Positions 36,032-44,547 of a stretch of DNA of 64,000 nt are shown piece by piece (positions within the stretch are counted from its first letter, which is position 1; each line of letters opens with the position of its first letter). The stretch is from assembly GCA_900765095.1 (NCBI GenBank), contig CAAFRB010000098.1, positions 8,482 to 72,481 of the forward strand, given 5' to 3'. The position numbers were made by a program, and so were the translations under genes. The notes below the pieces were generated by a model that was not told where the DNA came from, searched no databases, and saw nothing but the letters and a program-made list of their open reading frames with translations. Source of the stretch: Clostridia bacterium. Its GTDB lineage: Bacteria; Bacillota; Clostridia; TANB77; UBA1234.

Positions 36032-36613
36032 ATGAATTTTAAATTTAGTGTCATTAAGAAAAATCAAATATTAACGTGGAGTGTTATTGTTATGCTGTTA
36101 ATAGCTGGATTTTTGAATTATAAAAATGACCCTAATAAAGCGTATAATATTGAGGTTACAGGTATTATTGATGAAAATCTTGGGGATGCGGTGTTAGTTG
36201 ACAGCCCAACTTTAGTTACCAATATTGTTGATAATGTGGAAGATAAAAATCTTACAACGACGTCTGCTGAATACTTTTCCGAAAATAGAATAGCACGAAA
36301 TAATAGTTATGCAGAGCAGCTGGAAACGTATAAAAATATTTTGAGTGACGCAAATGTTTCTGATGCACAAAAGGAATTTGCTCAAAATGAAATAAAAAGA
36401 ATCAACGATGAGAAGAATGCTGTTTCTATTGCTGAAAATTTGATTAAGTTAAAAGGAATTGAAGAGGTTTCTATATTAGTAAATAAAGGGAGTATTAATG
36501 TAGTAGCTTTGGATGACAACCTTGATGATGCTAAAGTGGCTCAGATTCAAAATATAATACAGAATGAATTGGGTGTTGAAGTAGATAAAATTCACATAAA
36601 TTCTGTAAAATAA
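36032..36613 (+). CDS. spoIIIAH: SpoIIIAH, stage III sporulation protein
   Basis: SpoIIIAH pairs with a forespore partner (SpoIIQ in Bacillus) across the intermembrane space. The 193-aa product has one helix (ILTWSVIVMLLIAGFLNY) and a ring-building domain with YFSENRIARNNSYAEQLETY and AENLIKLKGIEEVSILVNKG. It is the last spoIIIA gene and is followed by the efp promoter. Confidence 0.94.
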   Translation: MNFKFSVIKKNQILTWSVIVMLLIAGFLNYKNDPNKAYNIEVTGIIDENLGDAVLVDSPTLVTNIVDNVEDKNLTTTSAEYFSENRIARNNSYAEQLETYKNILSDANVSDAQKEFAQNEIKRINDEKNAVSIAENLIKLKGIEEVSILVNKGSINVVALDDNLDDAKVAQIQNIIQNELGVEVDKIHINSVK

Positions 36614-36623
36614 TAAAAAGGGG

Positions 36624-36652
36624 TTGAAAAAATGGCACTTTTGTTATAAAAT
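36624..36652 (+). promoter_or_regulatory. sigma-A promoter of efp
   Basis: TTGAAA at 36624-36629 and TAAAAT at 36647-36652 with a 17-bp spacer lie about 35 bp before the efp ATG, separating efp from spoIIIA control. Confidence 0.6.
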
Positions 36653-36687
36653 GTCACAGTAAAACACATTCGAGAGGAGTTTTAATA

Positions 36688-37245
36688 ATGATAAGTGCAG
36701 GAGATTTTAGAAATGGTGTAACATTTGAAATGGATAGCCAAGTATATAGAGTAGTTGAGTTCCAACATGTTAAACCAGGTAAGGGAGCAGCATTTGTAAG
36801 AACTAAATTAAAAAATGTTATGACAGGTTCTGTTTTAGAGAAAACATTTAACCCAACAGAAAAGGTGCAAGAAGCACAAATCGACAGAAAAGATATGCAA
36901 TATTTATACAATGATGGAGATATGTATTATTTCATGGATAATGAAACATATGAACAATTACCATTAAGCAAAGATGAATTAGGAGATACTTTAAATTACC
37001 TAATAGATAACATGAACGTTAAAGTTGTATCTTATAAAGGTAAGGTATTTGGTATAGAACCTCCAATATTTGTTGAACTTGAAATTACATACACAGAGCC
37101 AGGATTTAAAGGCGATACATCAACAGGTGCTACTAAACCAGCAACAACACAAACTGGATATGTTTTAAATGTACCACTTTTTGTTGAGATTGGTGATAAG
37201 ATTCGTATAGATACTCGTACTGGTGAATATATGGAAAGGGTATAG
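36688..37245 (+). CDS. efp: translation elongation factor P
   Basis: EF-P relieves ribosome stalling at proline runs. The 185-aa, three-domain product has the N-terminal KOW-like domain with the tip HVKPGKGAAFVRTKLKNV, whose lysine is the usual modification site. The C-terminal domain signature KGDTSTGATKPATTQTGYVL and the end IRIDTRTGEYMERV are also present. RBS is GAGAGGAG. Confidence 0.97.
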   Translation: MISAGDFRNGVTFEMDSQVYRVVEFQHVKPGKGAAFVRTKLKNVMTGSVLEKTFNPTEKVQEAQIDRKDMQYLYNDGDMYYFMDNETYEQLPLSKDELGDTLNYLIDNMNVKVVSYKGKVFGIEPPIFVELEITYTEPGFKGDTSTGATKPATTQTGYVLNVPLFVEIGDKIRIDTRTGEYMERV

Positions 37246-37252
37246 GTATAGT

Positions 37253-37678
37253 ATGAAGGAAGAATTAACAAAGAAAGTTAATGAGATTAAAGATACTATT
37301 TCAAATAAAGAAGAAGCTGAAAAAGTAATCAAATCTGTTTCGGAGCTTATTACTATGTTTACAGATAAGCTTCTTGAAATATCTGAAAGACAAGTAAAGT
37401 TAGAAGAAAAGACAGAAGAGATTTTTGATGTCCTTTCCCAAATAGAAGAAGAGATGATTGAAAATCTTAATGATTTTGAGGCTGCTTGTCCTTATTGCGG
37501 AGAGATTATTCCTTTTAGAATTCCAGAAGATGGAGAGGAATTTGAATGCCCTAAGTGCGGTAACGTAATAGAGATGGAATTATTATTTGATGAAGCAGAT
37601 GGTTGCTGCGGTGGCTCATGTGGAGAACATCATTGTCATGGTTGTCACCATGATGCAGATGACGAAGATGAAAAATAA
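37253..37678 (+). CDS. zinc-ribbon protein with CD1247-type N-terminal domain
   Basis: The N-terminal 75 residues are a helical coiled coil (KKVNEIKDTISNKEEAEKV...). A zinc ribbon with CPYCGEIIPF...ECPKCGN follows near residues 87-110. The end is Cys/His/Asp-rich (DGCCGGSCGEHHCHGCHHD). Clostridia often carry this gene right after efp. Function is unknown. The tail suggests metal binding. Confidence 0.8.
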   Translation: MKEELTKKVNEIKDTISNKEEAEKVIKSVSELITMFTDKLLEISERQVKLEEKTEEIFDVLSQIEEEMIENLNDFEAACPYCGEIIPFRIPEDGEEFECPKCGNVIEMELLFDEADGCCGGSCGEHHCHGCHHDADDEDEK

Positions 37679-37718
37679 GATATACGGCGAAGTGAGATAT
37701 TGCTAACTAAGATATGTG

Positions 37719-37747
37719 AAAGGGCATCTGTGTGATGTCCTTTTTTT
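37719..37747 (+). terminator. intrinsic terminator
   Basis: AAAGGGCATC pairs with GATGTCCTTT (one wobble, 5-nt loop) and is followed by T residues, closing the efp transcript. Confidence 0.85.
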
Positions 37748-37783
37748 ATGAGAAAGAATGAAAAAAGGAGTGAAGGATTGATA

Positions 37784-39166
37784 ATGGTAAATGTTAAAGA
37801 ACCAGTAAAGATAAGTAATGAAGAAAAGATAATGCTACAGGCAAGAGAATATACTGTGGGACTAAAATATTTTATAAATACAATGGGATGTAAACTTAAT
37901 GAGAATGATTCAGAAAAGATTGCCGGAATGCTTACAAAGATGGGATACGAAGAAACAGACTCGATTCAAAATGCTAATATAGTTGTGTTTAATACTTGTT
38001 GTGTAAGAGAAAATGCCGAGGAAAAACTTTTTGGAAAACTTGGAGAATTAAAGAATTTGAAAGAAGCAAATAATATGATAATTTGTCTTGGTGGTTGTAT
38101 GAGCCAAGAAAAGCATATAGTGGATAAAGTAAAACAAAGCTATAAACAAGTTGATATCGTGTTTGGAACTCATAATATTCACAAGCTTCCTGAAATGGTT
38201 TTAGAAAAGTTAGTTAATAACAAGAAGGTTTTTGATGTTTGGAATATAGATGGCGACATTGTAGAAGGATTGCCAGTTAAGAGGACAAGCGACAGAAATG
38301 CACTTGTAACAATTATGTATGGATGCAATAATTTTTGTACATATTGCATTGTTCCATACACAAGAGGGAGAGAAAGAAGCAGAAAGCCAGAGGATATTTT
38401 AAGAGAGGTAAGAGAACTTGCTACTCAAGGATATAAGGAAATAATGTTACTTGGACAAAATGTAAATTCATATAATGGTGGAGATGGATATAACTTTTCT
38501 AATTTACTTTATGATATAGATAAGATAGAAGGAATAGACATTGTTAGATTTATGTCGCCACACCCTAAAGATTTTACAGATGATGTAATTGATGCTATTG
38601 CAAATTGTGATAGCGTATGTAAAGTTATTCATTTGCCTTTGCAATCAGGAAGTACAAATGTTTTGAAACTTATGAATAGAAAATATACTAAAGAGCAATA
38701 TTTAGCTTTGGTTGATAGAATCAGAAGTAAGGTTAAGGATGTTTCTTTTACTACAGATATAATTGTTGGATTCCCTGGTGAAACAGAGAAAGATTTTGAG
38801 GAAACTTTGGATGTGGTAAGCAAGGTGAAATTTGACCAAGTATTTATGTTTATATATTCGGTAAGAAAAGGAACTGTTGCAGAAAAAATGCCAGATCATG
38901 TCCCAGAAGATATTAAGTCTGAAAGGTTTAGTAGACTAAAAACTCTTGCAGATTCAATAACAGCAGAAGAAACTAAAAAGTATATTGGTACAATTCAAAA
39001 GGTGTTAGTAGAAGGTGAAAGTAAGACAAACAAAAATATGCTAACGGGAAGAACTAGAAGCTATAAAGTGGTTAATTTTGAAGGGGATGAATCTCTCATT
39101 GGTAAAGAAGTTGAGATTAAAATAACTTCAGAACATACTTGGTTTTTAAAAGGTGAAGTCGTTTAA
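37784..39166 (+). CDS. miaB: tRNA-2-methylthio-N6-dimethylallyladenosine synthase MiaB
   Basis: This radical-SAM methylthiotransferase modifies A37 of tRNAs. The 460-aa product has an N-terminal UPF0004 domain with three cysteines (NTMGCKLNEND, FNTCCVRENAEEK, CLGGCMSQE). The radical-SAM motif CNNFCTYCIVPYTRGRERSR lies near residue 185, and a C-terminal TRAM domain ends in HTWFLKGEVV. ATG 37784 has GAAGGA six bases upstream. A TTG at 37778 is an alternative. Confidence 0.95.
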   Translation: MVNVKEPVKISNEEKIMLQAREYTVGLKYFINTMGCKLNENDSEKIAGMLTKMGYEETDSIQNANIVVFNTCCVRENAEEKLFGKLGELKNLKEANNMIICLGGCMSQEKHIVDKVKQSYKQVDIVFGTHNIHKLPEMVLEKLVNNKKVFDVWNIDGDIVEGLPVKRTSDRNALVTIMYGCNNFCTYCIVPYTRGRERSRKPEDILREVRELATQGYKEIMLLGQNVNSYNGGDGYNFSNLLYDIDKIEGIDIVRFMSPHPKDFTDDVIDAIANCDSVCKVIHLPLQSGSTNVLKLMNRKYTKEQYLALVDRIRSKVKDVSFTTDIIVGFPGETEKDFEETLDVVSKVKFDQVFMFIYSVRKGTVAEKMPDHVPEDIKSERFSRLKTLADSITAEETKKYIGTIQKVLVEGESKTNKNMLTGRTRSYKVVNFEGDESLIGKEVEIKITSEHTWFLKGEVV

Positions 39167-39219
39167 TGCTTGGTGCTGAAAGTTTTTTAGCATTTTGAGC
39201 GTTGAAAGAATTTTAGTAT

Positions 39220-39248
39220 TTGACTAATTGAACGTAATTAGATAAAAT
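39220..39248 (+). promoter_or_regulatory. sigma-A promoter
   Basis: TTGACT at 39220-39225 and TAAAAT at 39243-39248 with a 17-bp spacer precede the kinase gene at 39271. Confidence 0.65.
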
Positions 39249-39270
39249 CTATTCGTAAGGAGGTTGTTTT

Positions 39271-40917
39271 ATGATTAAAGTAAAATGTAACAATCAAGAA
39301 TATGAAGTTCAAAAAGGTAAAAAAGTGATAGACTTCCTAAAGGAAGATATGAAGATAGATGTAAGTCAAATTCTTGCATGCAGGATAGATAATGAAGTAA
39401 AGTCGCTTGATTATGCTATGGATGATGATTCTAATATAGCACTTATTGATTATACTTTTTCTGATGGAAGCAGAATATATGTTAGGGGACTAACATTTAT
39501 ATTGACAAAGGCTTTTGAAGATTTGTATCCTGAAATAAGGATAACTGTTAATTATTCATTAGGTCACTCGGTATATTGTGAAACTGTTGATGGAACTCAA
39601 CTATCTATAGAAATTGTTGAAAATGTAAAAAACAAAATGGAAGAAATAATAAAAGAGGATATTCCATTTGTTAAGAGTGAGTTGCCTGTTGAGGATGCCA
39701 AAAAGCTATATATACGAAATAATAGATTGGATAAAATAGGAATTATTGAAAACAGGATGAAATCACATGTTTCTTTGTATTCGTGTGGAAAGACTGTAAA
39801 TTATTTTTATGGTGTAATGCCACTTTCTACGGGATACATGAAATATTTTGATTTGTTGCCTTATGAGAAAGGCGTATTACTTGTTTATCCAAGACGTTCT
39901 AATCCAACTGTTGTAGAACAAATAAAGGAAACGAAAAAGTTGTATGCTACTTTTGATGAGTATGAAAGATTACATAAAATTTTAGGCGTGCAAAATGTTA
40001 CAGAGCTTAACAATTGGATAAAGAGTGGAAAAATTTCTGAACTTGTTAAGGTTTCAGAAGCATTACATGAGAAGAAGATTGCACAAATTGCCGATATGAT
40101 TGCGGCAGATAAGAGAAAGAAACTTGTTTTGATTGCTGGTCCTTCATCTTCTGGTAAAACTACATTTGCACAAAGATTAAGTATACAATTGAGAGTTAAC
40201 GGAATCACTTCTGTTGCGTTGTCTATGGATAATTATTTCGTTGATAGAGCTAATACACCACGAGATGAGAATGGCAATTATGATTTTGAATGTTTGGAAG
40301 CTATTGATTTAAAATTGTTTAATGACCAATTAACAGCTCTTTTAAACGGTGAAGAAGTTAGTTTGCCAACTTTTGATTTTACAACGGGTTCAAGAAGATA
40401 TGATGGAAATATTGCAAAGCTTGGAGAAAATCAAGTGTTGATAGTTGAAGGAATTCATGGATTAAATGAAAAACTTACTGAGGCTATTCCTAGGGAAAAT
40501 AAGTTTAAGATCTATATCAGTGCTTTGACTGCATTAAATATAGATGATTACAACAGAATATCAACTGCTGATTCAAGGCTTATAAGAAGAATATTGAGAG
40601 ATAGCTCTTTTAGAGGACATTCTCCTGTTTCGACACTTAGAATGTGGCCTTCTGTTAGAGAAGGCGAGGAAAAATATATATTCCCATATCAAGAAGATGC
40701 AGATGTAATGTTTAATTCATCATTGGTTTATGAGCCTGCTGTTATAAAACCTTTCTTAGAGCCAGTGCTTGCATTGGTGAATAGAAACGAACCAGAATAT
40801 TCTGAAGCTAAGAGATTGTATGAATTCTTGGGATACTTCCTTCCAATAAATATAGATGAAGTTCCTATAAATTCAATATTAAGAGAGTTCCTTGGCGGCG
40901 GATGTTTTTATAGATAG
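39271..40917 (+). CDS. nucleoside (uridine-type) kinase with ThrRS-like N-terminal TGS domain
   Basis: In the 548-aa product residues 1-70 are TGS-like, and about 70-260 resemble the second, editing-like domain of threonyl-tRNA synthetase (FEDLYPEIRITVNYSLGHSVYCE). Residues about 285-500 are a uridine kinase-like P-loop domain with Walker A AGPSSSGKTTFAQRL, SMDNYFVDRANTPRDENG and LIVEGIHGLNE. This fusion is a known clostridial family annotated as nucleoside kinase. The true substrate and the role of the tRNA-synthetase-like part are not established. Confidence 0.88.
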   Translation: MIKVKCNNQEYEVQKGKKVIDFLKEDMKIDVSQILACRIDNEVKSLDYAMDDDSNIALIDYTFSDGSRIYVRGLTFILTKAFEDLYPEIRITVNYSLGHSVYCETVDGTQLSIEIVENVKNKMEEIIKEDIPFVKSELPVEDAKKLYIRNNRLDKIGIIENRMKSHVSLYSCGKTVNYFYGVMPLSTGYMKYFDLLPYEKGVLLVYPRRSNPTVVEQIKETKKLYATFDEYERLHKILGVQNVTELNNWIKSGKISELVKVSEALHEKKIAQIADMIAADKRKKLVLIAGPSSSGKTTFAQRLSIQLRVNGITSVALSMDNYFVDRANTPRDENGNYDFECLEAIDLKLFNDQLTALLNGEEVSLPTFDFTTGSRRYDGNIAKLGENQVLIVEGIHGLNEKLTEAIPRENKFKIYISALTALNIDDYNRISTADSRLIRRILRDSSFRGHSPVSTLRMWPSVREGEEKYIFPYQEDADVMFNSSLVYEPAVIKPFLEPVLALVNRNEPEYSEAKRLYEFLGYFLPINIDEVPINSILREFLGGGCFYR

Positions 40918-40930
40918 TAAGGAGTTAGTC

Positions 40931-41239
40931 ATGGGTAATTTTACTGTAATAGACGAAGAATTTGTTTGTGAGCATTGTGGCAAGAAAGTTGAAAAACTAA
41001 ATTATACATGCAGAGATCATTGCCCACATTGTTTGTATGCTAAACATGTCGATATAAATCCTGGTGACAGATTAGAAGAATGTCACGGATTGCTTGAACC
41101 TATTGGTATTGAAAATAATTCTAAAAAGGGATATGTTATCATTTATAGATGTCAAAAATGTGGTAAGATTCGTAAGAATATCGCTGCGAAAGATGATGAT
41201 ATGAATCTTATAATAAATTTGTCAGCTAATCCTATGTAA
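40931..41239 (+). CDS. RNHCP domain protein, small zinc-binding
   Basis: The 102-aa product has FVCEHCGKKV, the signature CRDHCPHCLYAKHVD and a second CxxC in RCQKCGKIRKN, giving a likely zinc site. RNHCP proteins have no settled function. ATG 40931 follows AAGGAG and lies 13 nt after the kinase stop, so the two are co-transcribed. Confidence 0.85.
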   Translation: MGNFTVIDEEFVCEHCGKKVEKLNYTCRDHCPHCLYAKHVDINPGDRLEECHGLLEPIGIENNSKKGYVIIYRCQKCGKIRKNIAAKDDDMNLIINLSANPM

Positions 41240-41267
41240 GCTTTATTAATTTTAATAGAATATTATT

Positions 41268-41309
41268 AAACTCTTCCTAATACTTATGTATCAAAGGAGG
41301 AGTTTTTTT
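41268..41309 (+). terminator. terminator hairpin whose 3' arm is the next gene's ribosome site
   Basis: AAACTCTTCCT (41268-41278) pairs with AGGAGGAGTTT (41295-41305; 11 bp, one wobble) around a 16-nt loop and runs into TTTTTTT (41303-41309). This is a full intrinsic terminator. The 3' arm is also the AGGAGGAG ribosome-binding site of ATG 41310. Transcripts that read through would have this site hidden in the hairpin. Confidence 0.75.
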
Positions 41310-42146
41310 ATGAAATCAAAATTTGTTTTTATAGTAATTATCTTAATTGTTTTAATAGTTATTTTTAACAATATATCTAGCAAAGAAAATAAGACTGAGT
41401 TTAAGCCACTAGAACTTGAGGTTGGAGATGAATTTACTGAGATAGATTATGGTGATAAGATGTTTGTGGTAAATTATGAAATTGATGATGTTACTGGTGA
41501 TGGCGTTAAAGACATGATAATAATCATTGGAAATAAAAATGACGTAGCTGATACTATGGCGAATAATATTGATGTTGTTACTTATGATTCTGAAAATAAA
41601 TCTTTTATTAAAGGCAATTTAAAGAAGTGTTCTTTGAATACGCCTAAACTATTTTTGAAGGATATGAATGGTGATGGGATAAATGATATAGTATTGATTG
41701 GAGATAATGAAGATATGACAAAGACAGTTAAGGTACTAACAATTAAAGATGGTGAAAGTAAGGAAGTATTTAAGAATAAAGATAATAAAGGTTTATCATT
41801 TACAGGTGCTTTTCTTGATGGATTTAAAGCCCATATAGTGGCAAGAAAGATAAATTTTGAGAGAAATATAGAAATAAATGATAAAAGAGAAAACTATATT
41901 ACGAGTGGGTTTTATGATGAAAGTGGCAGAGTGACTGCAAGTAAAAATAATATTACGACATCTGGCTTTGTGAGTGTAGAGTTTGTTGAACTTAACGATG
42001 CTTATGGATTGAAAACGACGCAGAGAATTAAAGGCTTTGATAATCTTGATATATTAGACCAGGTTGAAGTTATTTGGAAATATGAAAATGGCAGTTGGAA
42101 TATAAAAGAGGCAAAAGGCGAAAAATTGGGTAATTTGCTTTATTAA
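41310..42146 (+). CDS. membrane-anchored or secreted protein with FG-GAP/VCBS-like repeats
   Basis: The 278-aa product begins with an N-terminal helix (FVFIVIILIVLIVIF) that may stay uncleaved. The outside part has two calcium-loop-like repeats, DDVTGDGVKDMIIII and DMNGDGINDIVLIGD, as in beta-propeller VCBS proteins, then mixed beta sequence. Function is unknown. Translation starts directly after a terminator-like hairpin that covers its ribosome site. Confidence 0.65.
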   Translation: MKSKFVFIVIILIVLIVIFNNISSKENKTEFKPLELEVGDEFTEIDYGDKMFVVNYEIDDVTGDGVKDMIIIIGNKNDVADTMANNIDVVTYDSENKSFIKGNLKKCSLNTPKLFLKDMNGDGINDIVLIGDNEDMTKTVKVLTIKDGESKEVFKNKDNKGLSFTGAFLDGFKAHIVARKINFERNIEINDKRENYITSGFYDESGRVTASKNNITTSGFVSVEFVELNDAYGLKTTQRIKGFDNLDILDQVEVIWKYENGSWNIKEAKGEKLGNLLY

Positions 42147-42219
42147 TTTTCAGTAACACTATTGGGGCGTATTGCATAAAATAAAGTATCGAAGTTAAAG
42201 CAAAGGGAGGTATAAATTA

Positions 42220-42315
42220 ATGGGTGATTGCAATAATTCAATGGCAGAGAATAGTTGTTGCAGTAGCAGATTCTTATTTTTTGTTTTGATATTTTTAATA
42301 ATACTTAGAGGCTAA
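42220..42315 (+). CDS. small cysteine-containing membrane protein, YjcZ-like
   Basis: The 31-aa frame has AAAGGGAGG well placed before ATG 42220. The N-terminal half is polar with three Cys (GDCNNSMAENSCC), the C-terminal half a membrane helix (FLFFVLIFLIILRG). Short proteins of this plan occur as spore-associated YjcZ/CotJ-like peptides in Firmicutes. That link is inference. Confidence 0.5.
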   Translation: MGDCNNSMAENSCCSSRFLFFVLIFLIILRG

Positions 42316-42362
42316 ATTAAAAAAGTACAAATAGCTTGAAAAATTTAGTGAGAAATAAAAAG

Positions 42363-42440
42363 CACCACTTCAAAATCTGATTTGATATGTATAGTCTTTT
42401 AAGAATACATGTCATCTTAAATTTTGAAGTGGTGTCTTTT
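42363..42440. terminator. bidirectional terminator between convergent genes
   Basis: CACCACTTCAAAAT (42363-42376) and its exact complement at 42421-42434 form a 14-bp stem. The loop contains a second stem (ATGTAT/ATACAT). T-rich sequence follows on the plus side and A-rich sequence precedes it, so it can stop transcription from both sides. Confidence 0.8.
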
Positions 42441-43110
42441 ATTTTTTCTTCATCACAAGTGCTTGTGAAAAGTAATCTTCGTCCTTGCTTGTATGTATTT
42501 TTACATTTGGATAGCGTTTGATTATTTGTTTTACTTCCCATAGCCCAAGTCCAGATTTTATTTTCTTGGTGGAAAATCCTTTTTTGAAAATAGATTTAAT
42601 ATCTATTTCTTTATCTAGATAAGAATTTTGAATAGTTGCAATCTGATTTCCATTTTTAGCATTTCTAATTTCCACGAAAATATCTTTCTCTTCTGTTATT
42701 TTTGATGCGTCTATCGCATTATCTAATAATATTCCTATTATTTTTGAGAATTCATATATATCCATATTTAGTTCCTGATAATTAATATTAGAGAAGAAAT
42801 TAAACTTCACACCATTATTAACAGCTAATCTGTATTTAGAAGAGATTAAGCCTAATACAGAAGGTTCGTTAATGGTGTTCATATTGATGCTTTGAAGTTG
42901 ATTAACATCATTTATTTCGCACATAATTGATTTGACAAACTTTTTTAGTCCGCTCATATCATCCAAGGCAACGTAGCCACTAATAGAAGCTATAATATTA
43001 CAATAGTCGTGCTTGAATACTCTAAGTTTGTCTACTAATTCTTTTAAATTTTCATTTTCCTCTCTTAATTTGACCGTTTCAATATCATCTACTAAATTAT
43101 GCATATACAT
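42439..43110 (-). CDS. soluble AgrC-like histidine kinase core (GHKL), orphan
   Basis: The 223-aa protein starts with a short coiled coil, then the phospho-acceptor segment FKHDYCNIIASISGYV near residue 32. The ATPase boxes are ILLDNAIDAS (N box) and KSGLGLWEVKQIIKRYP (G box). This is the AgrC/CitA-type kinase core, but the usual N-terminal membrane sensor is missing and no response regulator is adjacent. A start at 43104 is also possible (AAGGAG spacing favours it). It may receive signals from a soluble partner. Confidence 0.8.
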   Translation of the reverse strand: MYMHNLVDDIETVKLREENENLKELVDKLRVFKHDYCNIIASISGYVALDDMSGLKKFVKSIMCEINDVNQLQSINMNTINEPSVLGLISSKYRLAVNNGVKFNFFSNINYQELNMDIYEFSKIIGILLDNAIDASKITEEKDIFVEIRNAKNGNQIATIQNSYLDKEIDIKSIFKKGFSTKKIKSGLGLWEVKQIIKRYPNVKIHTSKDEDYFSQALVMKKK

Positions 43111-43273
43111 GAATCTCCTTCGAAAATATTCGGAATATTAAGAGCCTGACTCCGATATAATATATTGATTGGAAAAGAATGTCAATGGATTTTGAATAAA
43201 ATATGAATTTTTTGTTTATTGTTTATCTATAGATAATTAAATGATAGAATATGTGTGGAGGGAGGTTTTAAAT

Positions 43274-44251
43274 ATGGATAAAAAATTTTTAATGATAGGT
43301 GTGCTTATATTATTTGCTTTAGTTCTTTGTTCTTGTAAGGCTGATACTAATGGCTTGCTTGATGAAAATGGTGATAGTGGTAATAAGACTATTTTTGATA
43401 TTAAAGAGGAAAATAATAAGCAAGATGAATGTGATGATTCTACGCAATCGGATGAAACTATTTCTAAAAGCGATAACTTGAAAACTAGTGGTGATAGTGA
43501 ACTTGTTGAAAGTGGTGAGCTAGAAATCGACGTTGTTCCTGTGAATTCTAGTAGCTTGTCAAATACAACATGTGCGTGGGGATTTAGGAGAATGAAAGAT
43601 GAGGTTCAGCCGGAATTTTCAGCTTCATATACAAAACCACTAGATGAATATGGTGGTATATATGTAGGAAATAAAGATTCGAGAGTTATATATTTGACTT
43701 TTGATGAGGGGTATGAAAATGGCTATACATCTACGATTTTAGACACTCTTAAAGAAAAGGATGTTGAAGCGGTTTTCTTTGTTACCATGCCTTATGTAAA
43801 GCAGAATCCTGATTTGGTTAGAAGAATGATTGATGAGGGCCATATTGTTGGAAATCATACTGTTAATCATCCTAGTATGCCTTCTGTATCTGATGATGAA
43901 AAATTAAAGAAAGAAGTAACTGTTTTACATGATTATGTTTTAGAAAATTTTGATTATGAAATGAAATACATAAGACCTCCGAAGGGCGAATATAGTGAGA
44001 GAACTGTTAAGTTATGTAAAGATATTGGATATACTCATGTTTTATGGAGTTTTGCTTATGATGATTGGGATGTTAAAAAACAAGATCGATTAGATTATGC
44101 ACGAAAGATGATTTACAACAATCTGCATAATGGTTGTGTAATGCTACTGCATGCTGTTTCAAAAGATAATGATGCACTACTTGGTGAGTTTATAGATACT
44201 GCACGTGATAGAGGTTTTGAATTTTGTTCGTTGAATGATTTTGAATATTGA
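43274..44251 (+). CDS. polysaccharide deacetylase, PdaA-like lipoprotein
   Basis: The 325-aa product has a lipoprotein signal (FALVLCSC, cysteine near residue 19), an acidic linker and a NodB-type deacetylase domain. Motifs are YLTFDEGYENGYT, IVGNHTVNHPSMP (metal histidines), YIRPPKGEYSERT and GCVMLLHAVSKDN. The match is closest to PdaA, which makes muramic delta-lactam in spore cortex. Replacement of the usual DNGYENG by DEGYENG is seen in related proteins. It lies upstream of yqfC/yqfD, in a sporulation context. Confidence 0.88.
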   Translation: MDKKFLMIGVLILFALVLCSCKADTNGLLDENGDSGNKTIFDIKEENNKQDECDDSTQSDETISKSDNLKTSGDSELVESGELEIDVVPVNSSSLSNTTCAWGFRRMKDEVQPEFSASYTKPLDEYGGIYVGNKDSRVIYLTFDEGYENGYTSTILDTLKEKDVEAVFFVTMPYVKQNPDLVRRMIDEGHIVGNHTVNHPSMPSVSDDEKLKKEVTVLHDYVLENFDYEMKYIRPPKGEYSERTVKLCKDIGYTHVLWSFAYDDWDVKKQDRLDYARKMIYNNLHNGCVMLLHAVSKDNDALLGEFIDTARDRGFEFCSLNDFEY

Positions 44252-44269
44252 TTTTGAAAGGTGAGTTTT

Positions 44270-44530
44270 ATGGGGAAAAATGGTTTTCGTGAAAAGTTGG
44301 AAAAGGCTTTGGAAATGCCAATTGAACTTTTGAATAACTATCCCAGAATAACAGTACTTGGAAAAGATAGCATTTTTATAGAAAATTATAAAGCAATAAC
44401 AGAATATGAAGAAAATTTAATTAGAATAAGTAATAATGTATCAATATATGGCAAGAAATTAAACGTGGAAGAAATCACAGCAGATGATATGCTAATTTCT
44501 GGTGAGGTTAAGACAATTGAATTTGAATAG
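44270..44530 (+). CDS. yqfC: sporulation protein YqfC
   Basis: The 86-aa product matches the small YabP/YqfC family (LEMPIELLNNYPRITVLGKDSIFIENYKAI...GEVKTIEFE). It is expressed in the mother cell in Bacillus. ATG 44270 follows GAAAGGTG. Position directly before yqfD is the standard order. Confidence 0.92.
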   Translation: MGKNGFREKLEKALEMPIELLNNYPRITVLGKDSIFIENYKAITEYEENLIRISNNVSIYGKKLNVEEITADDMLISGEVKTIEFE

Positions 44531-44547
44531 GTTGGGAGGGACCACGT

